From IMG/VR virus record IMGVR_UViG_3300009488_000012, positions 1 to 39,240 of that record: 39,240 bases of DNA. One strand, given 5' to 3'. The first letter of the stretch is position 1. Each line of letters starts with the position of its first letter. Below, in pieces: positions 15,510 through 22,532 of the stretch. The position numbers were made by a program, and so were the translations under genes. The notes under the pieces are model-generated. The model worked only from the letters and a program-made list of their open reading frames with translations. It did not search any database and was not told the DNA's origin. This DNA is from a virus.

Positions 15510-15947
15510 ATGACGGATAAAGAGATAGAAAAGCTTGAAAAAGAGATAAATGAGAACTATGAGTTGGTGGTTGCGAACGAAAAAAAAATCATTCACGTAT
15601 ATATTTCTCTTGAAGAAATAGATGAGAGAAAAGAGAAAATATCAAAGGAGGAAATAGAGTTGTTTCTTCGTTATGTTCTCGATGATTTTGATGTTAAATC
15701 AGTATATGAAAGCTTGGTGGAACAACAGGAGATATGTAATCAACAGTATAAAAAGATTAGGGATGTTAAGCATAATGGAATGGTGAGTAGTGTTAAGAGG
15801 GGATGCGAGCTGCTTGCGACTCTTAATGTGCATCACTACAAGTTTTCTAAAATTTTTGAGATGAGCGACAAAGCTGTTGAGTACAAGAAAAGTATTGTGA
15901 AGTATCTGGAGTCTCTTGAAAGGGAAAACATCCAAGGAGAAAGATGA
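15510..15947 (+). CDS. Hypothetical helical protein
   Basis: The product is 145 residues, almost all charged helix, with a leading coiled coil (EIEKLEKEINENYELVVANE). It starts three bases after the previous stop and its own stop overlaps the next start. No motif is recognised. It is a co-translated member of the first early block. Confidence 0.7.
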   Translation: MTDKEIEKLEKEINENYELVVANEKKIIHVYISLEEIDERKEKISKEEIELFLRYVLDDFDVKSVYESLVEQQEICNQQYKKIRDVKHNGMVSSVKRGCELLATLNVHHYKFSKIFEMSDKAVEYKKSIVKYLESLERENIQGER

Positions 15948-16222
15948 AAGAAAAGCAACATGAGATTGGTGATATATGGGTGAGTATGGAGGGCTTTGAG
16001 CTCCCTGAGAATGTTTCTTGGGACATGATTGATATGACGCCATTCCCCAAGTGGATATACAAAGAGGATGGGTGGGAACAAGTTGATAAGGGCGATCCTG
16101 AAGGTATTAAAGCGGTACAAGCGCACTGGGACAAATTTACGGTGCTTCACCCGAATGCATTTGATGGGATTAAACTTGTTAGAAAGGAAAATTATAAAAA
16201 GGAACTTGATAAAAAAGAGTAG
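15944..16222 (+). CDS. Hypothetical small acidic protein
   Basis: The product is 92 residues with six Trp. It starts in a four-base ATGA overlap with the previous gene after CAAGGAG. Residues such as PFPKWIYKEDGWEQVDKGDP suggest a compact beta fold. Not recognised. It ends the first early block. The 272 bases that follow hold only very small frames and mark the start of the C-rich block. Confidence 0.7.
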   Translation: MKEKQHEIGDIWVSMEGFELPENVSWDMIDMTPFPKWIYKEDGWEQVDKGDPEGIKAVQAHWDKFTVLHPNAFDGIKLVRKENYKKELDKKE

Positions 16223-16295
16223 ATGAGACATTCTTTATTGAAAATATTGTCTGAGCGTTTAAGACAAAACAAGTACTAAAAAAAAGGGCCCACCG

Positions 16296-16406
16296 ATGAA
16301 GGAAAGACCAATTTTTTCCCATCTTGCGATACAGAGACAAAGATTAAGAGGCCCTGAAAACGACAAAATAGATTTAAAGACATACATTTTACTCAAACCA
16401 AGATGA
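16296..16406 (+). CDS. Possible 36-residue peptide in the 16.22-16.49 kb gap
   Basis: ATG at 16296 opens MKERPIFSHLAIQRQRLRGP and ends at 16406. AAAGGG lies about eight bases upstream. The peptide is basic. A second frame, 16413-16508, encodes 31 basic residues and overlaps the start of the next gene, but has no ribosome site. I see no other features in this gap. Either frame could be chance. Confidence 0.35.
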   Translation: MKERPIFSHLAIQRQRLRGPENDKIDLKTYILLKPR

Positions 16407-16494
16407 ACCACCATGATGATAGAGAATGTCAACAAACACCAATCGAATCAGGTAAGAAAGAGAACCCACCACCGAAAGGACGGAAGTTGCATAT

Positions 16495-17562
16495 ATGTCA
16501 AATCCTAAAAATTTCAATCATGTAACCCATGATGACACCACTCTCGCTAAAGGTCAAGTAGAATCTAAAAAGAATAAGTTTGACAGGTCGCCCAAGAGTG
16601 TTGAAAAGTTCTACGATGAATCTCTCATTCCAACGTATAAATTTACGGGTGCGCCCGAAGAGTATTGTAAGAAGTTAACGTATAGTGAGTTGCGTGCCCT
16701 AAAATGGTTCATCGACTTTTTCGCAAACAACGAAAAAATGGAATGCAGTCATCAATATCTCGCAAATGCTTGGGGAATCTCTACAGGCCATGCTAAAAGA
16801 ATTCTCGATAGGTTCAAAAAGGAGGGCATTATCGCCTCCTTCTATAGACATAAAAAAACCTCCCTTTATAAACTGTCCCCCGCTCTCAATTCATGGTCCA
16901 TTCGTAAGGCAATCCAACATTTATTCCCTGTCCTTGCATGCTTGGCAGTATTCACTTTTTCTGCAGCAGGTCATTTCCAAAAAGAATATGTGCTAGAAAC
17001 TACTAAATATGTAAATAAAAGAGCTTTATATAGAAACAATAAACGAATGTCTTCCTCCGAAACGTTCCAATTTTCACTTAAAAGTGAGGTTGGGGGAAGA
17101 AGAGCTCTCAGTTCAACGCCCGAAGTGTGTCCAGAGATGATCGCTTGGATGCGAGACAGCTCGCACCACGAGGCGTTGTGTCTTGAACATAAGAAGACTT
17201 ACAACATTCCAGAGGATCCTTTTTATGTAGCGTTCAGAAAGAGAACGAAAGAGAAGATCCCTGCAAAGGTGAATAAAGTGAAGGAAGAAAGAAAGGGATG
17301 GACAGAGATCGTGTATGGCACACAAACGGGGCCACAAAGCAGATGGGTACGAGATCAATCTGACACAGGTCCTCTTAGATTTAGAGATATCTGCAAGCAG
17401 GGACCGATTGATGAACAGGATCGGCTTTTAGATAAACAACGTTGGAAGAACTGGGCTCAGCAAGGCAGAGTCACATCAGAGAATCTTGATAGAGTTCCAA
17501 GTAGCTACGAACGCTACGGCTTGCTAAACGCTCTTATGGCCCATAAAAGGAAAAAAGATTAG
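16495..17562 (+). CDS. Winged-helix DNA-binding protein, replication initiator candidate
   Basis: The product is 355 residues. Residues about 60-135 form a winged helix: LTYSELRALKWFIDFFANNE, then CSHQYLANAWGISTGHAKRI as the helix-turn-helix, then LDRFKKEGIIASFYRHKKTS as the wing. A short hydrophobic stretch at about 146-160 (PVLACLAVFTFSAAGH) may pack in the core. The C-terminal 150 residues are basic and polar. Position upstream of a resolvase, and the winged-helix plus long basic tail, suit a phage replication initiator, but no ATPase or primase motif is present. It ends KRKKD with the stop in TAG at 17560, at the same register as the overlap cassettes downstream. Confidence 0.75.
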   Translation: MSNPKNFNHVTHDDTTLAKGQVESKKNKFDRSPKSVEKFYDESLIPTYKFTGAPEEYCKKLTYSELRALKWFIDFFANNEKMECSHQYLANAWGISTGHAKRILDRFKKEGIIASFYRHKKTSLYKLSPALNSWSIRKAIQHLFPVLACLAVFTFSAAGHFQKEYVLETTKYVNKRALYRNNKRMSSSETFQFSLKSEVGGRRALSSTPEVCPEMIAWMRDSSHHEALCLEHKKTYNIPEDPFYVAFRKRTKEKIPAKVNKVKEERKGWTEIVYGTQTGPQSRWVRDQSDTGPLRFRDICKQGPIDEQDRLLDKQRWKNWAQQGRVTSENLDRVPSSYERYGLLNALMAHKRKKD

Positions 17563-18211
17563 CGATCAAAACCTTTTTGAAACATCAAACCTTAGGTCCT
17601 TTCTTGATGAGATTCTTCAACGTACCATCTCTACAGAAGAGCTTGCTTCTATCAAGCGCAAGAGTGCTCTTATAACACCTCTCAACAGACGAATATGCAT
17701 CGGGCTGGGGTTTACAAAAGCCGCTTCCATTGCAAACATCATTTTTCCTGATGAAGCTCTTAGCCACGCTGCAAACACCTTTGACAGAACAACACAAGGA
17801 GAACTCAAGTATGCGGAGTTCAATTCCATCGCTTTCACATACTGTAACGACCATGGAATAGACGTAGATCTTACTCTCCATCCCAAACTTATTACCCTTT
17901 TTGAGGTTCCTAAACATTCCAGAATGGTGAAGATCAATTACGAGCCGCTCCTTCCGTACCGTCCCCCCTACGCCAAGGCTACGGAGGACAGGCAGTCGGG
18001 CCCGAAGAAACCTGCCAGGCAATCCACACCCTCCAATAACTCCTGCAAAAGGGGAATGGTGTATAATAAAAAGAGCGCCTCCCAGGATTTCCGATTTTCC
18101 GATCCCCTAGACAAATCGGAAATCGGAAATAAGAAAAAAGCACAAAGCGTACTTACTCCCGCTGAGATACGCATGATTAAATATGGAACCAAAAAAAAGG
18201 ACCACCAATGA
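17558..18211 (+). CDS. Hidden gene with an apparent ATT start
   Basis: This frame is open from 17528 to the stop at 18211 yet has no ATG, GTG or TTG until 17924. At 17558 an ATT codon lies six bases after AAGGA and overlaps the upstream stop (ATTAG). This is the exact register where an ATG sits in the overlap cassettes of the 19.6-24.9 kb genes. From ATT the product is 217 residues. It begins (M)SDQNLFETSNLRSFLDEIL if the ATT codes formyl-Met. A helical region follows, then an in-frame palindromic insert (17951-18019), then a basic tail ending KKKDHQ. If position 17560 were G the start would be ATG. Alternatives are a +1 frameshift from the previous gene or an assembly error. Without this gene, 17563-17923 would be empty. 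No family recognised. Confidence 0.6.
   Translation: MSDQNLFETSNLRSFLDEILQRTISTEELASIKRKSALITPLNRRICIGLGFTKAASIANIIFPDEALSHAANTFDRTTQGELKYAEFNSIAFTYCNDHGIDVDLTLHPKLITLFEVPKHSRMVKINYEPLLPYRPPYAKATEDRQSGPKKPARQSTPSNNSCKRGMVYNKKSASQDFRFSDPLDKSEIGNKKKAQSVLTPAEIRMIKYGTKKKDHQ
17951..18019. repeat. In-frame palindromic insert encoding PPYAKATEDRQ
   Basis: The segment is dense in inverted repeats: CTTCCGTA (17951) with TACGGAGG (17980) including one G-T pair, the perfect palindrome TCGGGCCCGA (17996-18005), GGCAG with CTGCC, and CCTGCCAGG. It is GC-rich in an AT-rich gene. It encodes PPYAKATEDRQSGPKKPARQ in frame. I remember the YAKATED peptide from many unrelated proteins of uncultured reduced-genome bacteria, where it marks a mobile palindromic repeat. 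That recollection is unverified. Confidence 0.55.
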
Positions 18212-18618
18212 AAACATATACCATTTCAGGTAAGCCAATCTCTCTTCTAAGGCCCCATCTCTCCACCACCTATAGGCCCCATGTCTACGACCCCCAAAAA
18301 GATCTCAAAGAAGAAGCTCAACTTGAACTGTCACTCCAGCATAAAAAGCTTGAACTCATAGAGGGGCCAATGCACCTCGATGTTACATTTTTTATGCAAA
18401 TCCCAGCCTCTTATAGACAGACACAAAAAGACTCGCTCCACTTAGAAAAACACTCAAAACGCCCCGACCTCTCAAACCTTATTAAATACGCCGAGGATGT
18501 TGCCCAGGGAATCATATTCCACGACGACGCAAAAATTCAAAAAATTACCGCACAGAAGATATACTCCAAACAACCTAGAACCGAATTTACCATCACAGAG
18601 ATATCCAATGAAGAATGA
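18208..18618 (+). CDS. rusA: RusA-family Holliday junction resolvase
   Basis: The product is 136 residues, the usual length. The N-terminal ISGKPISLLRP is the first strand. The catalytic region KRPDLSNLIKYAEDVAQGI then IFHDDAKI carries Asp87, Lys93, Asp97 and Asp106/107, matching the family pattern PDLDNL.K...D...G....DD..I. RusA cuts four-way DNA junctions made during recombination and replication, here before packaging. It starts in a four-base ATGA overlap with the hidden gene, after AAGGA. With ERF it gives the phage an annealing plus resolution route. Confidence 0.92.
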   Translation: MKTYTISGKPISLLRPHLSTTYRPHVYDPQKDLKEEAQLELSLQHKKLELIEGPMHLDVTFFMQIPASYRQTQKDSLHLEKHSKRPDLSNLIKYAEDVAQGIIFHDDAKIQKITAQKIYSKQPRTEFTITEISNEE

Positions 18619-18886
18619 CAGACGAATACCGTATGCAACTATTAAACTAATACAGCTAAAAACTACGAAGCCTGACACTTCACAAGAAATCACGTTTGCC
18701 CATGAGATACCCGATGAAAATCTCTATAAAAATGTTAAAAAAATAACCCATTCCAAAGAAGAATTCATAAATGTGCTTAAAAAGGAATGGATTGATCTCA
18801 AAGGAATTGTTTTCGAGAAGCAAGAGTATTTTGAAGAATGTAAACCGTTCCTCGAAAAACTACGTGACATGGAAATAACCTTTTGA
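18608..18886 (+). CDS. Hypothetical small protein after the resolvase
   Basis: The product is 92 residues from ATG 18608, inside an 11-base overlap with rusA. An earlier ATG at 18497 lies deep in rusA and is a shadow. The sequence is Lys/Glu-rich with a beta N-terminus and helical end. It is not recognised. Base composition is C-rich like its neighbours. Confidence 0.65.
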   Translation: MKNDRRIPYATIKLIQLKTTKPDTSQEITFAHEIPDENLYKNVKKITHSKEEFINVLKKEWIDLKGIVFEKQEYFEECKPFLEKLRDMEITF

Positions 18887-18894
18887 GGACGAAA

Positions 18895-19098
18895 ATGAAA
18901 AACCCCAAAACCCCTAAACCTACAATAGCCGCCACCGCAACCATTTATTTAAAAAACGAAGCCGACCTTGTTTCATTTTTAGAGTGCCTGGACGATGGAA
19001 ACGGTAGGCTGAGATGGCATGTAGCACTTAATGTCGATCCTAAGAAAATCAACGAGGATTCCGTTTATGAAAAATTCCAAACCAAGAACAACGCCTAA
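18895..19098 (+). CDS. Hypothetical small protein
   Basis: The product is 67 residues. ATG at 18895 has GAGGA five bases upstream; a TTG at 18883 is possible but less likely. The sequence has a Pro/Lys/Thr-rich N-terminus then a beta-helix segment (ATIYLKNEADLVSFLECLDD) and RLRWHVALNVD. Its 3' end overlaps the next gene by 32 bases in another frame. Not recognised. Confidence 0.6.
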   Translation: MKNPKTPKPTIAATATIYLKNEADLVSFLECLDDGNGRLRWHVALNVDPKKINEDSVYEKFQTKNNA

Positions 19099-19648
19099 AA
19101 TCCCTAAACCTAACACGGACCCCAATACTGAGCGTGCTTTTGTCCTACAAGACTACCTGGACGCATCCAATGCTCGTAAAAGCAAAGAAATGAAACAAAA
19201 GATCGAGTTCTTTGCCGAGAAACTACTCGACTGGGCTCTCCATGATGATACCGCTCTCATGCTCAGAGAATTCTTTGTAGTCAACGGTATATCACCAGGA
19301 TCTGTACTACGATGGAGCAAGCGTAGCAAGCTCTTCAAAGCCGCATATGAAATGGCCAAGACAGCTATCGGTATACGACGCGAAAAAGGCGTTATGTTTC
19401 GTAAGTTTCCTGAAACCTCTACCATTAGATCTCTCCCACTTTATAGCGTATCCTGGACCGAAGGCGAAGACTGGAAGCTTTTGGAGGAGTGGCGCGCGTC
19501 ATTGAAGAATATCGAAGAAGAGAAAAAACCAACCGTCTTTAACATCACCGTTCCATCATTTTCAACACCAAAACCAAAGAAGAAAAGAAAACAACCAAAA
19601 AAGAAAGCTAAACCAAAACAACGCAAGAAGGAGAAGAAAGATGACTAA
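19067..19648 (+). CDS. Probable terminase small subunit
   Basis: The product is 193 residues from ATG 19067 with GAGG upstream. Residues about 45-90 (LREFFVVNGISPGSVLRWSK then SKLFKAAYEMAKTAIGIRRE) form a helix-turn-helix of the kind that lets phage small terminases bind the packaging site. A conserved-looking segment follows (FPETSTIRSLPLYSVSWTEG then EDWKLLEEWRASL). The C-terminus is a Pro/Lys-rich tail that ends EKKDD. I remember similar layouts in small terminase subunits of other podoviruses. It lies 5.2 kb before the large subunit, which is unusual. It closes the C-rich block and its stop opens the first 8-base overlap cassette. Confidence 0.7.
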   Translation: MKNSKPRTTPKIPKPNTDPNTERAFVLQDYLDASNARKSKEMKQKIEFFAEKLLDWALHDDTALMLREFFVVNGISPGSVLRWSKRSKLFKAAYEMAKTAIGIRREKGVMFRKFPETSTIRSLPLYSVSWTEGEDWKLLEEWRASLKNIEEEKKPTVFNITVPSFSTPKPKKKRKQPKKKAKPKQRKKEKKDD

Positions 19649-20033
19649 GCAGCAACTCTGCGGGTTTCTGAATACCCTTAATGAGAAAACTATCTATTTA
19701 AGGAACATGCTCGTTGATGATCCTGGAGGTACTAATACACCAAGGAAGAAGCTAGGTGAGATAGCGATAAGGGATACTCTTGAGGGGGTCCACTTTATTT
19801 TGTTAGCGATCAAGGAGATGGATAGAGTTCTTGAGGAAATAAAGCATCCATTGGTAAGACTTGATTCTTCTTCTTCCGAGTGTTCATACGCTGACATGAT
19901 TCATCATCTTGAGGTTCTTAAAACGCTCCCGCCAACAAATGGGATAAATGAGATGCGAACAGAGATAGAGCTTGTTCGTGAACAGGCTATGAAGACTCTA
20001 ATGAGACGAGGGAAGGACAGGAAAGATGGATGA
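19641..20033 (+). CDS. Hypothetical helical protein, first gene of the overlap chain
   Basis: The product is 130 residues, mainly helical, with an acidic-basic mix. The start lies in an 8-base overlap with the terminase small subunit (ATGACTAA), with AAGGAG upstream inside that gene. The end RRGKDRKDG again encodes the next ribosome site. No motif recognised. Confidence 0.7.
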   Translation: MTKQQLCGFLNTLNEKTIYLRNMLVDDPGGTNTPRKKLGEIAIRDTLEGVHFILLAIKEMDRVLEEIKHPLVRLDSSSSECSYADMIHHLEVLKTLPPTNGINEMRTEIELVREQAMKTLMRRGKDRKDG

Positions 20034-20361
20034 TGACGGCATAGAGGTTTGTATTTGCTCTGAATGCCTCTCGACGCCCGCAGTCAGTGAAGAAGAGATA
20101 GAGAGGCTGTGCGTTGAGCGTGGTTGCTCTGAAGATGTAGGAGATCCTCTTGCTTTTGTGGGTTCACCTATGTCGCCGGCGATGATTTGGATTGAAGAGA
20201 GAGACCCCACCAAAGAAGATCTTGTAGATGGTGATGGAGACAGATTTGAAATTGGGGGTACATGGATTAATAAGAAAACGCATACAGTATGGATGTTGAA
20301 GTGCATAAAGAATAAAGAGGCTTCTTGGTTGCGTCTTACCATAAAGGAAAAACATGGGTAA
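20026..20361 (+). CDS. Small protein with a fibre-type motif and Cys-rich start
   Basis: The product is 111 residues. The N-terminus has CICSEC, a possible metal site with Cys at 9, 11 and 14. The C-terminal part GTWINKKTHTVWMLKCIKNK then EASWLRL matches the motif in the fibre proteins at 2930 (GTIWVNKTTKGAWVL...SATW) and 10212. Eight-base overlaps join it to both neighbours. A fibre-type fold in an early small-gene chain is unexpected; it may be a captured fibre domain. Confidence 0.7.
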   Translation: MDDDGIEVCICSECLSTPAVSEEEIERLCVERGCSEDVGDPLAFVGSPMSPAMIWIEERDPTKEDLVDGDGDRFEIGGTWINKKTHTVWMLKCIKNKEASWLRLTIKEKHG

Positions 20362-20608
20362 GAAGAAAAAAGAATTCAGCGATATGAGCCCATTTGAAGT
20401 CGCTATATCTATGTCTAATGTGTTGTATGAAGTCCGCACGCATACTGATCCTGAAATTCTTAAAGAGGTAGAAGCAGAGCGTGCCCAGGAAGAGAAAGAG
20501 GACGCCGAACTTCTTAAAAAGGGAATTGTGCGTTCAAGGCTATGTGACCCATTTGATGTGATGAGAATCGCAAAAAAGATTAAAGAAAAAGAGAAGAAAG
20601 ATGGATAA
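20354..20608 (+). CDS. Hypothetical small charged protein
   Basis: The product is 84 residues, Lys/Glu-rich and helical, beginning MGKKKKEF and ending KEKEKKDG. Both ends lie in 8-base overlaps. The middle DPEILKEVEAERAQEEKEDA is a likely coiled coil. Not recognised. Confidence 0.65.
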   Translation: MGKKKKEFSDMSPFEVAISMSNVLYEVRTHTDPEILKEVEAERAQEEKEDAELLKKGIVRSRLCDPFDVMRIAKKIKEKEKKDG

Positions 20609-21146
20609 GAAGAAGAAATATGAACCAATGTGCTTAGGTGACAAAATTAAGAACCTGAGCCGTACAGAAAAAGAAGCTTACGTAGACTATTTGAACTCTG
20701 ATAAATTTGCATCCGTTTGGTATGGCGATAAGCCGGCACCTCGCAGTAGCCGTTGGGAAGTAGTTGGAGGAGGCATAGGCATAAGACCACTTCCAAAAAC
20801 AACACTTCAAGAAGAGGTTGATGCTGTTGATATGAAGAGTGAGAAAATGCAGCTAGCCAAGCGTGACTATTTAGCGTTTAGCGCGATGCGTGAAGAGCTG
20901 GCTGAAAAGCATGATGCTACGTGTCCTCATTGTGGTACTCCTGATATGGTTGATTTTGAAGTACCTCCCGAACTTGAGGAGGTGCTTGCAAGGGCTGTTG
21001 AACCACTTTCTAAGGTTGAAAAAGAAGCGTTGGAGATGGATATATTTAAGGATCTCTTTATTGTGCGGGAGCAATGTTTTATTTGGTCAAGCGCATTGAG
21101 TAAGAACAAAAAAGAGAAGAAAAATGAGCAAGACAATAGCCACTAG
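20601..21146 (+). CDS. Hypothetical protein with a CxxC pair
   Basis: The product is 181 residues. It begins MDKKKKYEPMCLGDKIKNLS. A single CPHCG pair at about 110-114 could bind metal with Cys or His from another chain. The rest is helical and charged. The end reads KEKKNEQDNSH, so the cassette is present but the stop is displaced and the overlap with the methyltransferase is 23 bases. Function unknown. Confidence 0.65.
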   Translation: MDKKKKYEPMCLGDKIKNLSRTEKEAYVDYLNSDKFASVWYGDKPAPRSSRWEVVGGGIGIRPLPKTTLQEEVDAVDMKSEKMQLAKRDYLAFSAMREELAEKHDATCPHCGTPDMVDFEVPPELEEVLARAVEPLSKVEKEALEMDIFKDLFIVREQCFIWSSALSKNKKEKKNEQDNSH

Positions 21147-21579
21147 AGGCTTTTGTGGCATTGGATTAGACAACCCGAAGTCCATGCTAAACATTGGAAG
21201 TGCAATGCGAGCCTGTGGGGTGTACGGAGCACATTTCTTGGCGCTCAGTGGGGTGCGCTATAGAAAAGCTCGGACTGATGCAATGAAGCACCATAGGCAT
21301 CTTCCAGTGTTCCAAGTAGATGACCTGCGTGATATTGTTCCGTTTGATTGCGTACCAGTAGCAGTTGATATTATAGACGGAGCTATACCATTACCTAGGT
21401 ATGTTCATCCCGAGCGTGCATTTTATATTTTTGGAGCCGAGGATGCGACGTTAGATCTGAGTGTAACGTCTTGGTGTAGAGATATCGTTTATATACCAAC
21501 TGATAGATGCATGAATTTGGCAGCGACGGTGAATGTGGTTTTATATGACAGGTTGAGCAAGGAGAAAAAAAATGGATAA
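21124..21579 (+). CDS. SpoU/TrmH-family RNA 2'-O-methyltransferase
   Basis: The product is 151 residues, the size of the minimal TrmL-like enzymes. Motif 1 is NIGSAMRACGVYGAHFLAL (about 23-41), motif 2 YIFGAEDATL (101-110) and motif 3 CMNLAATVNVVLYD (129-142), which together make the SAM-binding trefoil knot. The family methylates ribose in tRNA or rRNA using S-adenosylmethionine. Related copies occur in other phages. A phage copy may modify host tRNA to protect it or to tune translation. The target cannot be read from sequence. Confidence 0.9.
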   Translation: MSKTIATRGFCGIGLDNPKSMLNIGSAMRACGVYGAHFLALSGVRYRKARTDAMKHHRHLPVFQVDDLRDIVPFDCVPVAVDIIDGAIPLPRYVHPERAFYIFGAEDATLDLSVTSWCRDIVYIPTDRCMNLAATVNVVLYDRLSKEKKNG

Positions 21580-21931
21580 GAAAGAGATGACAATTAAAGT
21601 GATAACAGACGACAAGATTGTTTTTAGTAACGGCACAGAGATGATCTGGGAACACGAAGAATGTTGTTGCGAAGAAGTCTATCCTGATTTTAAAAGCGTG
21701 AAAGATCTTCCTGGTATTGAATACCACAATTTTCCGGCGGACATACAAATTGAGGTCGTGAAAGACTTCGGTTTTAGGTTTGGTGGAGAGAACCAGTGGT
21801 ATTTCGTGCCTTGTTATAGCAAGCAGAATGGCTACTACGGTACAGATCTGTACATAATAATTACTTATCCTGACAAGACAACAAAGAAAATAGATGTAGA
21901 GACCGGAGTGCAAGAGTTTCATGAATATTGA
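21572..21931 (+). CDS. Small beta protein, DUF7448-like candidate
   Basis: The product is 119 residues. It has KIVFSNGTEMIWEHEECCCE then GFRFGGENQWYFVPCYSKQN then GYYGTDLYI, a pattern I associate with a conserved phage family of unknown role whose members have a Cys-Cys pair after a His. It begins in an 8-base overlap after AAGGAG and ends QEFHEY in an 11-base overlap without the usual cassette. Family assignment is tentative. Confidence 0.65.
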   Translation: MDKKEMTIKVITDDKIVFSNGTEMIWEHEECCCEEVYPDFKSVKDLPGIEYHNFPADIQIEVVKDFGFRFGGENQWYFVPCYSKQNGYYGTDLYIIITYPDKTTKKIDVETGVQEFHEY

Positions 21932-22109
21932 TGCTGAAAAGGTGGACGATAAAGATAAAGAGTTAAGCGAGGATGTGCTTGCGTTTAAGAAAAAGATGCT
22001 TGAGATATTGGACCGGCAAGAAGATGAGATGATAAAGCTGCAATTAAAGCAACTAAATGAGGTGAGGTGGGCATATTCATTTGTTGATCAGAAAGAGGAT
22101 AAGGAATGA
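21921..22109 (+). CDS. Hypothetical 62-residue helical protein
   Basis: The product is a charged helix (DVLAFKKKMLEILDRQEDEM) with an acidic start. It overlaps the previous gene by 11 bases and the next by four. It is one of the two junctions in the chain that lack the EKKDG cassette. Not recognised. Confidence 0.6.
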   Translation: MNIDAEKVDDKDKELSEDVLAFKKKMLEILDRQEDEMIKLQLKQLNEVRWAYSFVDQKEDKE

Positions 22110-22498
22110 CAGTAAGCTTCATTATTTTAATGACGGTTTTAAAGTGGTGGTTTTGGGGGTTTTTTATGCTTGGTGTTCTATCAATTATTCAGTTTTGTAT
22201 GACAGCTATAATGTCAAGTGAGGACGATAGCGAGGAAGAAAGAGCTGAGGCGTTTACTATGGGTAAACGTATAGTCAAAGTGTTTTTTCTGTGTTTTGCC
22301 ATGTGTTTTGTTTCGGATGGGCTTTATAATTCGTGTCTTTTTTACTTCGACGAAAAAGCAGCCCCTTACCATGTACTTGGCGATCGGTACATAAAATCTA
22401 AGGGCGTAGCTACTCTTGTTGAGAAACTTGAGACCACAGACATTTCTGCTTTGCTGAAGACGCTTGCAGGTGTCGAGAAGGAGAAGAAGGATGGATGA
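22106..22498 (+). CDS. Small membrane protein, paralogue of the one at 15177
   Basis: The product is 130 residues. Membrane helices lie at about 5-33 and 56-75. The soluble tail FYFDEKAAPYHVLGDRYIKS then KGVATLVEK is homologous to the tail of the 15177 product. The C-terminus continues for 30 more residues and ends in EKEKKDG, an extension probably added when the gene joined the overlap chain. Function unknown. Confidence 0.75.
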   Translation: MTVSFIILMTVLKWWFWGFFMLGVLSIIQFCMTAIMSSEDDSEEERAEAFTMGKRIVKVFFLCFAMCFVSDGLYNSCLFYFDEKAAPYHVLGDRYIKSKGVATLVEKLETTDISALLKTLAGVEKEKKDG

Positions 22499-22532
22499 GA
22501 ACCCGGAACCAATTGGAGGAGATGATGAATAA
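22491..22532 (+). CDS. 13-codon mini-cistron in the overlap chain
   Basis: The cassette ATG at 22491 opens MDENPEPIGGDDE and stops at 22532. It overlaps the gene before by eight bases (ATGGATGA) and the gene after by eight (ATGAATAA), the same geometry as the full genes. It contains the GGAGGA ribosome site of the next gene. It may simply relay ribosomes, or be the remnant of a deleted gene. Confidence 0.45.
   Translation: MDENPEPIGGDDE

Noticed and set aside
17551-17562. A -1 ribosomal frameshift at the A-rich end of the 16495 gene
   Set aside because: The hidden gene lies in the +1 frame relative to the upstream gene, so a -1 slip on the A run would not enter it. A +1 shift or indel remains possible.
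17585-18022. Minus-strand frames covering the apparent gap after 17562
   Set aside because: The plus-strand frame here is open for 228 codons and joins rusA by an ATGA overlap, which explains the region better.
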